Part shown: in pieces, positions 12,607-23,845 of the stretch
How positions within the stretch are numbered: position 1 is the first letter of the stretch
How the letters are laid out: every line of letters starts with the position of its first letter
Assembly: GCA_016584495.1 (NCBI GenBank)
Contig: WAID01000002.1
Location: 1,426,001 to 1,490,000, forward strand
From: Celoporthe dispersa
Lineage: Eukaryota; Ascomycota; Sordariomycetes; Diaporthales; Cryphonectriaceae
DNA length: 64,000 nucleotides
Direction of reading: 5' to 3'
The notes under the pieces: model-generated
What the model was told of the DNA's origin: nothing
The model's input: the letters and a program-made list of their open reading frames with translations, nothing else
The model's database searches: none
Position numbers and translations under genes: made by a program

Positions 12607-14080
12607 ATGCCAGATCTCAACTCCCTCCCACCCTCCTCCTCCCTCTCGACAGCTCCGCTACCAGCCATCTTTCACACCACCACCAACACCACCACCACCA
12701 CAACCTCGTCCTCCTCGTCCTCATCCTCGTCCTCCTCCACGACCACCACCTCGCGTACTCCTGCCTCTGCGATGCCACCAGCCTTAAGCACCATGTCTTC
12801 CAGCAACGCCAACAACAACGGCAGCGAGTCTGCCACCTCGCCCACCCGACGACAGGCCAGCTCCCCATCGCCCTCCCCGAGCCGGTCCGCATCGACCTCC
12901 CTCCAGGCCGCTGCTGCTGTCAACGCTGGCCTGCAACACCAGGGCTCGAGACGTATGATCTGATAATCCCTCCCCTCTCCCGCCCCGGCCCCGTGTCTGC
13001 CCTCAGCCCCCCTCCCATGTTGACACATAGACCACTGGGTCACAGGTTCCTCCGGCTCCCTCTCCCGACAGGTCACCACGTCCTCTAGCAACGGCCGCAG
13101 GCGATCCCAGGTACTCATGAACCTCCAGCTCAACGACCCTGCTGTCCCTGGTCCGGGCGAGATGGTCCAGGAGACTGCCCACCGCTCCAACGTGGCCAGC
13201 CCCATCGCGCCGTCTTCCTCGTCGCCGCTAATGACGGGCGGTGAGCCACCTCACCACCGCGCCCCGAGCCTGGGCGAGCTGCACCAGGAGCTGGAGGCCG
13301 AGCAGGAGGCCCAGGTGGTACGACAGTGTGAGACCCGAGAGGCCTCTGTGGGATCACGCGCTGACCTTTATATGTCTCCTCTGCAGAACCGGCTCCTCCT
13401 CCAGATCCGCCAACAGCAGGCCCAGATCCTACAGCTCCAGAACCAGTCCGCAATCGCCGGCGAAGACTCTCCCGGCCACTCCACCCCGGCCTCGGCTGCG
13501 CAGCCTATTCCCGCCGCCGCCTCCTCTCACACCCATTCTGCCGTCCCGACCGCCCCTTCCACGGGCTCCTTGCCCCGATCGCCAGTCTTCCCCCGCAGTT
13601 CTTTTGACCTTGCTCGCGGCGACCTGAGGCACCGGTCCCGGACGCCCAGCCGCGGTGCCTCGCCCAGGCTCCGGTCCACCTCTATCAGCCAAGAGAGCGG
13701 CGAGCCTTTCATGCTGGGCGGGAGAGATGAGAGTGCCTTTTACCAGGCGGAGACGCAGATGTTGACGAGGGAGAACCAGATGCTGCGACACCGCATCCGA
13801 GATCTTGGTGAGTTGTCATTGTCGTGGCCGGCACCCCCACGCCAGCACAGCAAGGCTTTCCTGGCTGCCAGTCAGGTCGATCCTTGCTAACCCGTGCAAC
13901 ACAGAACGACAACTTGAGAACCTCAGCGGCGGAGCGGCCGCCGTCACCCGAGAGCCTGCACATCACTCGGGTCTGACGAGGTCGGAATCAGTGTCCGAGG
14001 AGGCCAGGCCCTCTGGAGCTGCAGCCGCCTCGGGATCTGAAGCCAGCTTCTCGGTGCGAGAGACGCCCAAGGACGAATAA
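12607..14080 (+). CDS. Ser/Thr-rich coiled-coil protein, conserved fungal type
   Basis: Function unknown. Four exons: 12607-12952, 13046-13317, 13387-13807 and 13905-14080, giving 404 residues in a consistent frame. The N-terminal ~50 residues are poly-Thr/Ser. A basic patch, TSSSNGRRRSQVLMNLQL, precedes two helical stretches: one around QEAQVNRLLLQIRQQQAQI, and a second, MLTRENQMLRHRIRDLERQL, with heptad-like spacing near residues 310-330. Between them is a Ser/Pro/Arg-rich region, probably disordered. Introns 2 and 3 have clear branch sites (GCTGAC and GCTAAC). Intron 2 is 69 bases, a multiple of three, and has no stop codon, so a retained form would also be readable. The coiled coils suggest an oligomeric scaffold, which is inference. 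No frame correction is needed. Confidence 0.72.
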
Positions 14081-14987
14081 GATCCTAAAAACTGTACCGG
14101 CGGAGAAAAAAAACAAAAATAAAAACAGAAAAAAAACAGGGGTTCTTGCAAATGGTGTCAAAAGAAGGTGAGGATTACTGGCGTTATGGCAAAGGTCGTG
14201 ATGGAAAGACCGAGGTCCAGGATATGGATATGGGATCGAGGGCGACGGCGTTGGAGAAATGACAACGCCCTTCATGTGTGTGAATGGGCTTCATAATTCC
14301 TGGTGTCCTTTTTTCTTCTTCTTTTTCTGTTTTCTCTCTTTTTCTCCTTCCTCTTTTATGGGCTGGTGTCAGTCCAGCCAGCGGGGAAAAAGAGCAGCAC
14401 GTTCCTTTGATGTTGTGGATATAAAAATGAGAAGGGGATGGCGAGCTGAGAGGCCCAAGTCCAGAAACTAACCAACTACGACCTCACTACCAGAGGCTTA
14501 AGCCCTCCAGAACCTGCTCATCCTAGACCTTCTTATACCCAATGAGAGAGAGACAGGACTTTCTTTCAGATGTCCTGTGCTTGCTTAAAAACAACTGGTT
14601 CAAGACCTTTTCATGCAAGCCTTGATCTGGTCAGCTGGCAACTACGGCAGTGGCGCCGTGGAACCAAGACACTTGATGAATCCCACTACCCAGCATGCAT
14701 AAATTCCTTTTCTTTTCTTCTATCAGCCAGTGTCCTCGCAGTACTTGCATTCTACCCAGCATACAGCCTGGATTGAGTACATACATACACACTGTACACG
14801 GTTTAGTCTGGAGACAAGTGGATATCCGCGATTGCGTCATCCGGAGTTTTCCCCTCTACAATCAAACAACCCACCATGCAATAGTACATGCATACATACT
14901 TTACCTACTTGGTACTTGTTTGCAGCCTGCACCTCCCCCCAAAACACATCTAGAAATTTACCAGAGCTCGCCGGCGCGTGCAAAGGC
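14081..14987. other. Noncoding gap before the 2-hydroxyglutarate gene
   Basis: The 3' flank of the coiled-coil gene and the 5' flank of the next gene. It holds poly-A and poly-T tracts near 14105-14135 and 14310-14350, and GTAC/CATAC-rich sequence at 14740-14920. I see no gene. Confidence 0.6.
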
Positions 14988-16371
14988 ATGTTCTCGAGAG
15001 CGGTCGCGGGAGGACGGCTCCTGACGGCCAGGGCCGGGCGGGACTCGGGGCCACGGCGCCTGTTCTCGTCTACAGCTGCGAGGCGGGTTGATTTTGAGCA
15101 TGTGGTGAGTGGCTATACTGTATTCTGAGGGAACCTCTCTCTCTCTCTCACAGCTGCACCTACACGCACCTTCATCACCACCACGCTCACAGATACCCAA
15201 CCCCCCCTCTCAGGTCATAGGCGCCGGCGCGGTAGGCCTGGCCATAGCCCGCGCCCTCGCCCGGCGGACCCCCTCCACCCTCCTCCTGGAACGCCACCTC
15301 CACCCGGGCACCGAGACCTCCTCCCGCAACAGCGAGGTCATCCACGCCGGCCTCTACTACGGGCCCGACACCCTCAAGACAGACCTCTGCACCCGGGGGC
15401 GCGAGCTCCTCTACGGCTTCTGCGCGCGCCACGCCGTGCCCCACCGCAACTGCGGCAAGTTCATCGTCGCGCAGGACGACGCCGGGCGGGAGGCGCTCGA
15501 GGGCGTGTTCCGGCACTGCGACGGTGTCCTGGGCGGGCGGGCGCCGGTGCGGTGGGTCGGGCGGGAGGAGCTGGCGAGGCGGGAGCCGTCTGTGCGGGCC
15601 GAGGCCGGGTGTCTGGAGTCGCCCTCCACGGGCATCGTGGACAGCCACGCGCTGATGGTTGCGCTGCTGGGCCAGTTCGAGGAGGCCGGCGGCACCTTTG
15701 CGCCCGGGTCGCCCGTGACCGCCGTCAGGCCGCTGCCTGGTGCCGGCGGGGGGGTGGGGAGCAGCAGGCCCGGCGCGGGCGGGTGGGAGGTGACGGTCGG
15801 CGGGGGCCCGGGACAGGACGAGACCACCACCATCACCGCCGCGACGCTCGTCAACGCCGCCGGCCTGGGCGCCGTCGACATCCACAACCTCATCGCCCCG
15901 CCCGCCCGGCACAAGAAGCTGTACTACGCCAAGGGCAACTACTTCTCCTACGCGTCCTCGCACCCCAGGGTCAACACCCTCATCTACCCGGCCCCCGTCC
16001 CGGGCCACGGCGGCCTGGGAACCCACCTGACCATGGACATGGGCGGCCGCATCAAGTTCGGCCCGGACGTGGAGTGGGTCGACAGCCCCGACGACCTCGC
16101 CGTCAACGGGAGCAGGATGGACACGGCGGTGCGGGAGATCCAGCGCTATCTGCCCGGCGTGGATGTCGGGGCGCTGGCGCCCGATTATGCCGGGATACGG
16201 CCCAAACTGGCGCCGGGCGGGGCGGTTATGGACGGGCAGAAGTTTAATGATTTTATTATTCGCCGCGAGGAGGGCTGGGAGGGCTGGGTGAACCTGCTCG
16301 GTATCGAGAGCCCTGGGCTGACGAGCTGTCTGGCTATTGCTGAGAGGGTGGAGGGCTTGTTGTATAGGTGA
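14988..16371 (+). CDS. L-2-hydroxyglutarate dehydrogenase, mitochondrial
   Basis: FAD-dependent oxidoreductase that oxidises L-2-hydroxyglutarate to 2-oxoglutarate, a metabolite-repair reaction in mitochondria. Two exons, 14988-15104 and 15214-16371, give 424 residues. The intron starts GTGAGT and lies exactly before the FAD-binding strand. The first ~30 residues are Arg/Ser/Ala-rich without acidic residues until D19, as expected of a mitochondrial presequence (MFSRAVAGG...RRLFSSTAARR). The dinucleotide fold follows as HVVIGAGAVGLAIARALA with the GxGxxG pattern. Family-typical blocks SRNSEVIHAGLYYGP, NCGKFIVAQ, GIVDSHALM and the C-terminal GIESPGLTSCLAIAERV are present. Length fits the family. 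A Gly-rich loop near residues 245-270 is expanded compared with what I expect of relatives. The next gene is convergent. Confidence 0.9.
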
Positions 16372-17017
16372 ATAGACCGCACAGCCGAGGTGAGGAAGAA
16401 CAACTAGACTTGATTGTGCGCAGCAGCCTCAATGCTGCTCTGTTGTTGCCCCTAGACTAACTGCCTCTCCTCCACTCGCACCCCTTTCCGTGTATGCAGG
16501 TTTGTGTCATGTCCTTTGGTGACCCTCCTCTTCTCAAGGCCACTGGACCAACCTTGCGCCCGACCCGGACGCCAATTGGGAAGGGTAAAAAAAGCATATA
16601 TCAGAGCCCCATAGAAATTTTCGGGTGGTGGTGGTGTTGTTGTTGTCGTTGTCGTTGCTGCTGCTGTGAAGACGCACACAGGGAAGAAAGACGTAGTACC
16701 GCGAGGGTCACCCCCTCGAGATGGAGCTGCCGTCACAGGTGTCTCGAACAGGAAAAGAAAGGGAAGGAAAGATAGAAAGAAAAGCAGAGCCAATTCACCG
16801 TCGTAAGGTCAAAACACCTCGAGTCCGCCCTCAAATGCCGTCGCACTGTTGTTGTCCGTTAATTGACGCCTGAACGCCGCTGGTAGGTACCGAAACCGAT
16901 GGATGAAATTCACTCCCTACCCGGAGAGAACGGAAAAGGATCCAAATAACAACGCTGCTGTCGTAAAATGTCACACGCGCGTGCACACGCACACGCACAC
17001 ACACACACACACATCTC
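16372..17017. other. Convergent 3' gap
   Basis: The 3' flanks of the 2-hydroxyglutarate gene (plus) and the DUF2415 gene (minus). It contains a GTT/GCT triplet tract near 16625-16670 and a CA-rich tract at 16978-17013, immediately after the DUF2415 stop codon. I see no gene. Confidence 0.65.
16978..17013. repeat. (CA)n/(CG)-interrupted microsatellite
   Basis: A CA dinucleotide tract with CG interruptions, beginning just past the stop codon of the minus-strand DUF2415 gene, so probably in its 3' UTR. Confidence 0.85.
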
Positions 17018-19620
17018 TCAGCGCATGGTGAGGCAGGGGAAGAGTTTCCTGCTGAACAGGTCGACATGAAACTCGTAGATGCCGTCCTCAGCACCGACAA
17101 TCCTAGAACGAAAAAGAGAAAAAACGTAATTTGTGAGCGGATAGAAGGAAGAATAGAAGAAGATGACTGGGGCCAACCTACAGGGTACGCCCGTCTTCGC
17201 CCCATGCCAGCCCGGCCGTATCGTCAGGCTGATGGCTGCTCACGTTGATCGCCGCGGCCCGCTCGCTCATACGAGCAGCTCTCAACCGCGAGGGCGTGAT
17301 CTCAGCGCCATCTTGTTGGTCCCGATGGCGGAGTATGGTGCTCCAGACCGACGCCAGGTAGTCTCTCGGGCGCTCGCCGGACGAGTCGCCCGCGCCTGGC
17401 TCGTAGTTGGATGAGGAGCCCAACACGTCAAAGGTGCTCTGGTATAGATTATCAAGGTCAGTGCTAGAGTTGGTGGCAGGGCCGTCTGCGCGGTAGGACT
17501 CCAGGTTCTGCTGGGCTCTAGCCACCTGAGTCCGGAGCACGCGCAGGGTGGCCGCGACGTTGGCAGCGCGTTCAGCGCGTTCAGCGTGTGCTACATGCGC
17601 CTCGGCATGGCGCCGGGCACGCGCGCGCTCCGACGGCGGCTCGCGGAGAGATTCTCGGTAGATTTCAACGAGGTCACTCACGCGGTTGTTGTTGTTGTTG
17701 CTGCTGTTGCTGCTGCTGTTGTTATTGTTGCTGCTGCTGTTGTTGCTGCTGCTGTTGTTCCTTGCAGACATGGTGGCCAGAGACTCACGGGTCGAGGCCA
17801 CCCGGCTCTGCAGCCGCTCGATCAGCCTGGTCCCGACAGCTGACGTGCCACGGGTGGCGGCCTGGTCTCGGCGCCTCCGCTGCTCTATGTGGGCCTCCAG
17901 GATCATCATCTCATCTGCGTTCAGGGGGGGCGGGTGGTAATCTGTGGGGGTCGTCGCGCCGCCCGCCGCACTGCAGACTCGCTCGAGTCTGCAAGCGTCA
18001 GCTCGCCGCGCTCGTTCCTCTCGAGCCGGCGCGGGTCGATAGAACCCCTCTCGGTAACCATCAGGTGGTCATACTCGTCGTAGTCGTTGAGGTCTAGCAT
18101 CTGTCGCGAGGTATAGTTGCTCCGAACATCGGCGACGCCAATGTGGCCGCGGTGCTCCGTCCAGGCCAGGAGATCGAACGGGCCCGGACAGAAGGCCATA
18201 TCTCGGATCGCCCCAGACTCCTCCTGGGGCGTCGAGGACTCGAAGGTGGTGACGAGAGGGTCACGGCCGCTCTCTGTGAAGGCTGCCGTCTCGAACACCG
18301 AGATGACTCCGTACTGGGTGCCGACTGCGAGGTAGCGGCCCGTGCTCGAGAAGCAAGCGGCAAAGCTGCCGCGCTGGTCGGAACGGTCCTCCTTGCGCTG
18401 GCTCTTGAGATGGGTCTTGGCGCAGAGCTTCCACTCATAGCTCACCGCATCCCTGCGGGTGAACGGACCCTGCCCGCCTGGCTGCTGCTGCTTGGGGACC
18501 CTCTCGTGGATGTAGAGGTACGGGTCATCACAGATGGCAACAAGCAGCCGGCCGTCCGGTGAGATCAGTGCGCGGTTGACGTAGTCGGGATAAGAGAGCT
18601 GGTCCACGGCCTCCTGGTCGGCCAGGCCTACGATCGTGACGTGCTTGTCGTTATTTGCGAGCACTGCCACGGACTGTGGGTAGGCGCCACGGGCCCTGTC
18701 GACAGCGGAGGCGGGAGAGAACCAGAGGGTGATGCAGTTGACGCGCTCCTGGCCAAACGTCTTGGACCGCGCGACGAGACCTTTGCCGTTGCCGGTGCTG
18801 CTGCTGTGGTTGGCATCCGCTCTAGGGCTTCCTGCGAGCAAAGGTGGCAAGGAATCGGCCGTGTCGGATGCAGCGTCCAGGGCCAGCTGCAGTCGGTCGT
18901 CAGGGGAGAGGCCTTGGGTAGGGTCGTGAAAAGCATCGAGCGCGTCGTGGCTGGCACCGCCGCTCTCAATGTATTGTCGGAGGGAGCTTATGGCAGGATC
19001 GGTGGTCGCGAGGTTATCGCTCCCTCGATCGCGCTCGCTGCTCCCGATGCTCTCGCCGGCCTCGTTCACCTGGAAACCGACAAACTCGCCGTTCTCCCCA
19101 CCACAGCAGACCCAGCCATTCCTGGCGACCAGGCAGCGGGGGACGAAGGTGAGGAGCTTGACGACCTCGCTCTCGTGGGCTGTAGTGTCGAGCCTGTGGA
19201 CTTGTGTGTTGCCGCTGCCTCCTACATAGTAGACATGATGCGCAGAAGACAGGCCGATCTGCGATCGTAGCTGCCAGTGTCTGGAACCCAGATGGCCTAG
19301 TTAGCCTGCTGTACGGGAGTGATTGACGTAAAGGGTGCTCGGTCGGTGCTCCGGGGGGAACGTACTCGCAGCGCAGACCGACACGGAAGTGACGTCTAGG
19401 TTTCTTGAGGATCAGGGCGTCTGTCGGATGATATCTGCATGCAGGTTCCCGTCAGCCAGGCTGCATAGCCACTGCAGGCAGGTGTCGCAAAGCTGTAGAA
19501 AGGGACGCGACAGGCAGCGTGTGTGTATCGCAGCGGCGGGCATCACGGATCGTGACAAAGCTCCCAATTTTTGGGACGCCTGCACGAGAAAACATACCTC
19601 CTATCATCCGTGACGGCCAT
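17018..19620 (-). CDS. DUF2415 / WD-like fungal protein
   Basis: Fungal protein with WD-type propeller features and the short DUF2415 motif; cellular role unknown. Exons, minus strand: 19620-19598, 19434-19366, 19280 to about 18075, then to 17182, and 17102-17018. The N-terminus MAVTDDRRYHPTDALIL, then HWQLRSQIG, begins the propeller. The DUF2415 motif is LLAWTEHRGHIGVADVRSNY near residue 405. The C-terminal exon gives IVGAEDGIYEFHVDLF, a typical closing blade. A Ser/Asn tract comes from triplet repeats at about 17686-17762. Around 17950-18070 the frame changes. Either an 86-base intron (18074-17989, GTATGA...GCTGAC..TTGCAG) is removed, giving 729 residues, or one C is missing from the run at 17946-17950. 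I lean to the missing base because the unspliced frame reads as protein. The start is divergent from Hsp70. Confidence 0.78.
17686..17762. repeat. Coding GTT/GCT triplet repeat (Ser/Asn tract)
   Basis: Imperfect GTT and GCT triplets on the plus strand encode alternating Asn and Ser blocks in the DUF2415 protein on the minus strand. Confidence 0.9.
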
Positions 19621-20954
19621 GTTGCCGAGTGTGAGGCTCCAGGCTTCAAGGCTGCGGAGGCATGGACGGAGTCCGAGATGGGTGACGTGATGGGAAGAAG
19701 GGTGATGTCAATGGATATGCGCCGAAAGGGAGATTAGCAGCCAGGAGTGAAGAGGTGGGTCGCCGTAGGCTTTGAATTTGGAAAGTCGAGCAAGGTTGTC
19801 TGGGGTGATGACTGATCTGACAACTGATCTGGCAGTTGATCGTGGCAGCTTTGGAGAATTATGTGGACAGGAAAAAGTGATGCATAGAGGATAAAAAAGT
19901 CGACAGGAGATGGTGCCGGGAGTTGCTTGCGGATGGGGTTGCAAGTAGTAGGCCTGAAGCCCGTCGTCATTGGTGACTGCATTTGTATGCATGTACAATG
20001 GACGCTTATTATTATCACTGTGGTGTCAAACAGTCTGGTAGGCGGTTGTTATTTTTTGGTCTTCTTCTTTTTTTTGGAGAAAGGTACTCGCTACATTGGT
20101 TACAGTGGCAGAAACAGGCAGTTGAGAGGTCCCCAGTACCTCAGCGCCCCCAATTCCAGCTGCGGCACTTCACCACAAACACACAAGAAGCCTGGCCCAT
20201 TGAACAGTATCGCATTGCACGAGCACAAGACAGTTAATATAAAATAAAAAAAAACACTCTGCGCAGCCAGCCAGCAGGCTGTACTATGACTATTAGATTA
20301 CACACTGCTATGTAGGTGGAAGGCACCTCACCTAGGTCTGGCAGGGTACAGGAACGTGGCACTACCGAGGACGATGCTTCTCAGAGGGACGACAGGATAG
20401 TAGTACTTTCTCTTGCAGGCTGTGCTGGGATGATGAGACAATCACATATGATCTCAAGTGTTTTACCATCTGGACCATGACCTTGAGCTGTTGGGCTGGC
20501 TGCAGTGTAACATCACTTTTCACCATGCAGCATATTGTACCTTTCTTTTTCCAGTCTCATGTCTGCACGTGCAAGTGGACAAGGACTCCCAAGTACATCC
20601 TCATGTACAGGGACAAGGATCCAGTAAAAAAAATCATGCACGGCCCACCTTTTGACCATAGCGCATCGGGCAGCCGAGGGTGGCAGGCAAATTTTCGCCG
20701 TTCCGCAGAAGCTTCTCGATCGGCAGCGTCATGAATTTTTTCTGCTGAAGCTTTTTTTTTCTTTTCTTCTTCACTCCCACTTACACCTCTCTCTCCATAT
20801 CCGAAGTGATCAAACAAACCACCTCCGGATCCCCCCCCCATTAACGCCACCACCGCTCTCCCTTTCTCGATCGCATCGTCGAGCGATTCTTCTCCGGCTC
20901 TTTTTCTACGTTCTTCTCGGGGTAGAGAAACCTGTGCCATTTTATCATTTCAAA
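19621..20954. other. Divergent promoter region, DUF2415 / Hsp70
   Basis: A gap of 1.3 kb with no gene. The Hsp70 side (20700-20954) is rich in CT and poly-T and carries a candidate heat-shock element. The remainder is unremarkable apart from A- and T-runs near 20060 and 20240. Confidence 0.6.
20707..20721 (+). promoter_or_regulatory. Candidate heat-shock element upstream of Hsp70
   Basis: The palindrome AGAAGCTTCT matches the nGAAnnTTCn core of heat-shock factor sites. The next five bases continue the pattern imperfectly (CGATC). A weaker copy, TGAAGCTTTT, starts at 20746. The site lies about 240 bases before the Hsp70 start, a sensible distance. Binding is inferred from the motif only. Confidence 0.45.
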
Positions 20955-22037
20955 ATGCTGTCGTCGCGCCTCTCGAGAGCTGTAAGTTGCGCCCCGTTTT
21001 CACCAGACCGGCTTGATCTTGATCCTCCGTCCGTCCTGATCTCGAGCTCGAGGAAGGGGGCTATGAAGCTGACGGGAGGTCTTTTTAATCACTATAGCTC
21101 CCAAGAGCCACCCGCTCTGCGGGCTTCCTGCACAAGTCTGCCTCTCCTGCCTTTGCGGCCCGTTTCCAGTCTACAGATGAGAAGGTGAAGGGCGCCGTGA
21201 TCGGTATCGATCTGGGCACCACCAACTCGGCCGTTGCTATCATGGAGGGCAAGACTCCCAAGATTATCGAGAACTCAGAAGGTCAGTTATATCCAGTGGA
21301 TGCTTCGCAGTCACCAGTGTGAGCCCGCCTTCTTGTGTCTGCTAACACCGTCTGCAGGTGCCCGCACGACACCATCAGTGGTCGCCTTCGCGGAGGATGG
21401 TGAGCGTCTGGTCGGTGTCGCCGCCAAGCGTCAGGCTGTCGTGAACCCCGAGAACACCCTCTTTGCCACCAAGCGATTGATCGGCCGCAAGTTCAACGAT
21501 GTCGAGGTCCAGCGCGATATCAAGGAGGTGCCGTACAAGATCGTGTCCCACACCAACGGCGACGCGTGGGTCTCTGCCCGCGGCCAGAGCTACTCCCCCT
21601 CGCAGGTCGGTGGTTTCGTCCTCCAGAAGATGAAGGAGACCGCCGAGTCCTACCTCAGCAAGCCCGTCAAGAACGCCGTCGTCACCGTCCCTGCCTACTT
21701 CAACGACTCCCAGCGTCAGGCCACCAAGGACGCTGGTCAGATTGCCGGCCTGAATGTCCTCCGTGTTGTCAACGAGCCTACTGCCGCTGCTCTGGCCTAC
21801 GGCCTGGAGAAGGAGGCCGACCGCGTCGTCGCTGTCTACGATCTTGGTGGTGGTACCTTCGACATCAGCGTGCTCGAGATCCAGAACGGCGTCTTCGAGG
21901 TCAAGTCCACCAACGGTGACACCCACCTGGGTGGTGAGGACTTTGACATCCACCTGGTGCGACACATTGTCGGCGACTTCAAGAAGGCCAACGGCCTTGA
22001 CCTGTCGGGCGACCGCATGGCCATCCAGCGTATCCGT

Positions 22038-22072
<35 letters not shown>

Positions 22073-23162
22073 CTCCCTGCAGACCGACATCAGCCTGCCC
22101 TTCATCACCGCCGACGCCTCCGGGCCCAAGCACATCAACCTGAAGCTCACCCGCGCCCAGCTCGAGAAGATGGTCGACCCCCTCATCACCAAGACGATCG
22201 AGCCCGTGAAGAAGGCCCTCAAGGACGCCAACCTTGGGGCCAAGGACATCCAGGAGGTCATCCTGGTCGGCGGTATGACCCGTATGCCCAAGGTCGCCGA
22301 GTCCGTCAGGAACATCTTCGGCCGCGACCCCGCCAAGTCCGTCAACCCCGACGAGGCTGTGGCCATCGGTGCCGCCATCCAGGGTGCCGTCCTCTCTGGT
22401 GAGGTCAAGGACCTCCTGCTGCTCGACGTCACCCCCCTGTCCCTCGGTATCGAGACCCTGGGTGGCGTCTTCACCCGCCTGATCAACCGCAACACCACCA
22501 TCCCCACCAAGAAGTCGCAGGTCTTCTCCACCGCCGCCGACTTCCAGACCGCCGTCGAGATCAAGGTCTACCAGGGTGAGCGCGAGCTCGTCAAGGACAA
22601 CAAGCTGCTCGGGAACTTCCAGCTGGTCGGCATCCCTCCTGCCCACCGTGGTGTGCCCCAGGTCGAGGTCACCTTCGACATTGACGCCGACTCCATCGTC
22701 CACGTCCACGCCAAGGACAAGTCCACCAACAAGGACCAGTCCATCACCATCGCCTCCGGGTCTGGCCTGTCTGACTCTGAGATCGAGCAGATGGTGCAGG
22801 ACTCGGAGAAGTACGCCGAGGCCGACAAGGAGCGCAAGTCCGCCATCGAGGCCGCCAACCGTGCCGACAGTGTGGTGAACGACACCGAGAAGGCCCTCAA
22901 CGAGTACGCCGACCGCCTGGACAAGACCGAGGCCGAGCAGATCAAGGAGAAGATCAACTCGCTGCGCGAGTTCATCTCCAAGAGCCAGGCCGGCGAGGGT
23001 ACCCTGACTGCCGCCGAGATCAAGGAGAAGACGGACGAGCTCCAGATGGCCAGCCTGAACCTCTTCGACAAGATGCACAAGGCCCGTGCCGAGGCTGGCG
23101 AGCAGAACACCTCCAGCACGGAGGGTGCTGCCGAGGGCGAGAAGAAGGACGAGACCAAGTAA
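20955..23162 (+). CDS. SSC1: Mitochondrial Hsp70 (Ssc1 type)
   Basis: ATP-driven chaperone of the mitochondrial matrix, needed for protein import and folding. Three exons, 20955-20981, 21098-21281 and 21358-23162, give 671 residues. Exon 1 is only nine codons and its intron begins GTAAGT. Residues 1-35 are Arg/Ser/Ala-rich, a likely presequence. The signature IDLGTTNS is at about 46-53, with VYDLGGGTFDISVLE and VILVGGMTRMPKV downstream. The linker DLLLLDVTPLSLGIETLGG joins the ATPase and substrate-binding domains. The C-terminal lid is helical and ends in an acidic tail, GEKKDETK. Codons are strongly C-ending, as in highly expressed fungal genes. Length and motifs match the mitochondrial class rather than the cytosolic class (no EEVD end) or the ER class (no HDEL). 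Confidence 0.97.
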
Positions 23163-23845
23163 AATGGCGGCTTGGGCTGGATCCGATTCTTTTTTTAGAA
23201 AAAAAAAAGGGAACGAACAAGAACAAGAAAAACCTTGCTTTATACCCCCAACTTGTTATACCACTATTCGGTCATGCGTTCTAGCGGCGCGGCAGCACGA
23301 TAGACTCCCTCCTCCTTCACCTCCTCCTACTACCCACCTACTGTACTCATACACCCACACACCCTCGACTTCTTCCTCCTGGTGGCTCCCAGCTGCCACT
23401 CCTCCCTCTCTCCCCTTCACCCCCTCCCATATCTAATGCAGCAACGGGCCGGGGACGGCGTTTCTGAGCATCAAAACGTTTCTGCTTTCTTTGTTTTTTT
23501 GTTCCTTTTTTTTTTTTATAAGGCTTGGTCATCTGAGTTATGGGTTCTGGATGACGCTGACGGCATGGTCTCTTTGGGGGAGGCTATCTCTCTACATGTG
23601 TGTAAATTACTAGATATTATCGACGAAAAAGATAATCTGACATCCCCCCTCAACACTTATGATCTACTGCGCTTCTTCAACCTGTGCTGGACCTTTGCCT
23701 TCTTTTGTCTCTGGAAATGGTTGCTCCCCCCCCCCTCTCCCCTCTTTTTTTTTTTTTCTTCCATGGGCTGCTCGAGCGTTATACCGTTATATCGGAGAGT
23801 CTAGTTATGAACACAAAATGTACAGGCTGGTCGGCAATGCATCGC
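23163..23845. other. Convergent 3' gap, Hsp70 / multicopper oxidase
   Basis: 3' flanks of two converging genes. Contains poly-A, poly-T and poly-C runs, notably near 23505-23520 and 23725-23760. I see no gene. Confidence 0.65.

Noticed and set aside
21375..23078. 567-codon open frame antisense to mitochondrial Hsp70
   Set aside because: Long antisense frames are a known by-product of Hsp70 codon bias. The product is Val/Leu/Gly/Asp-rich mirror sequence with no domain, while the sense strand is unmistakable Hsp70.
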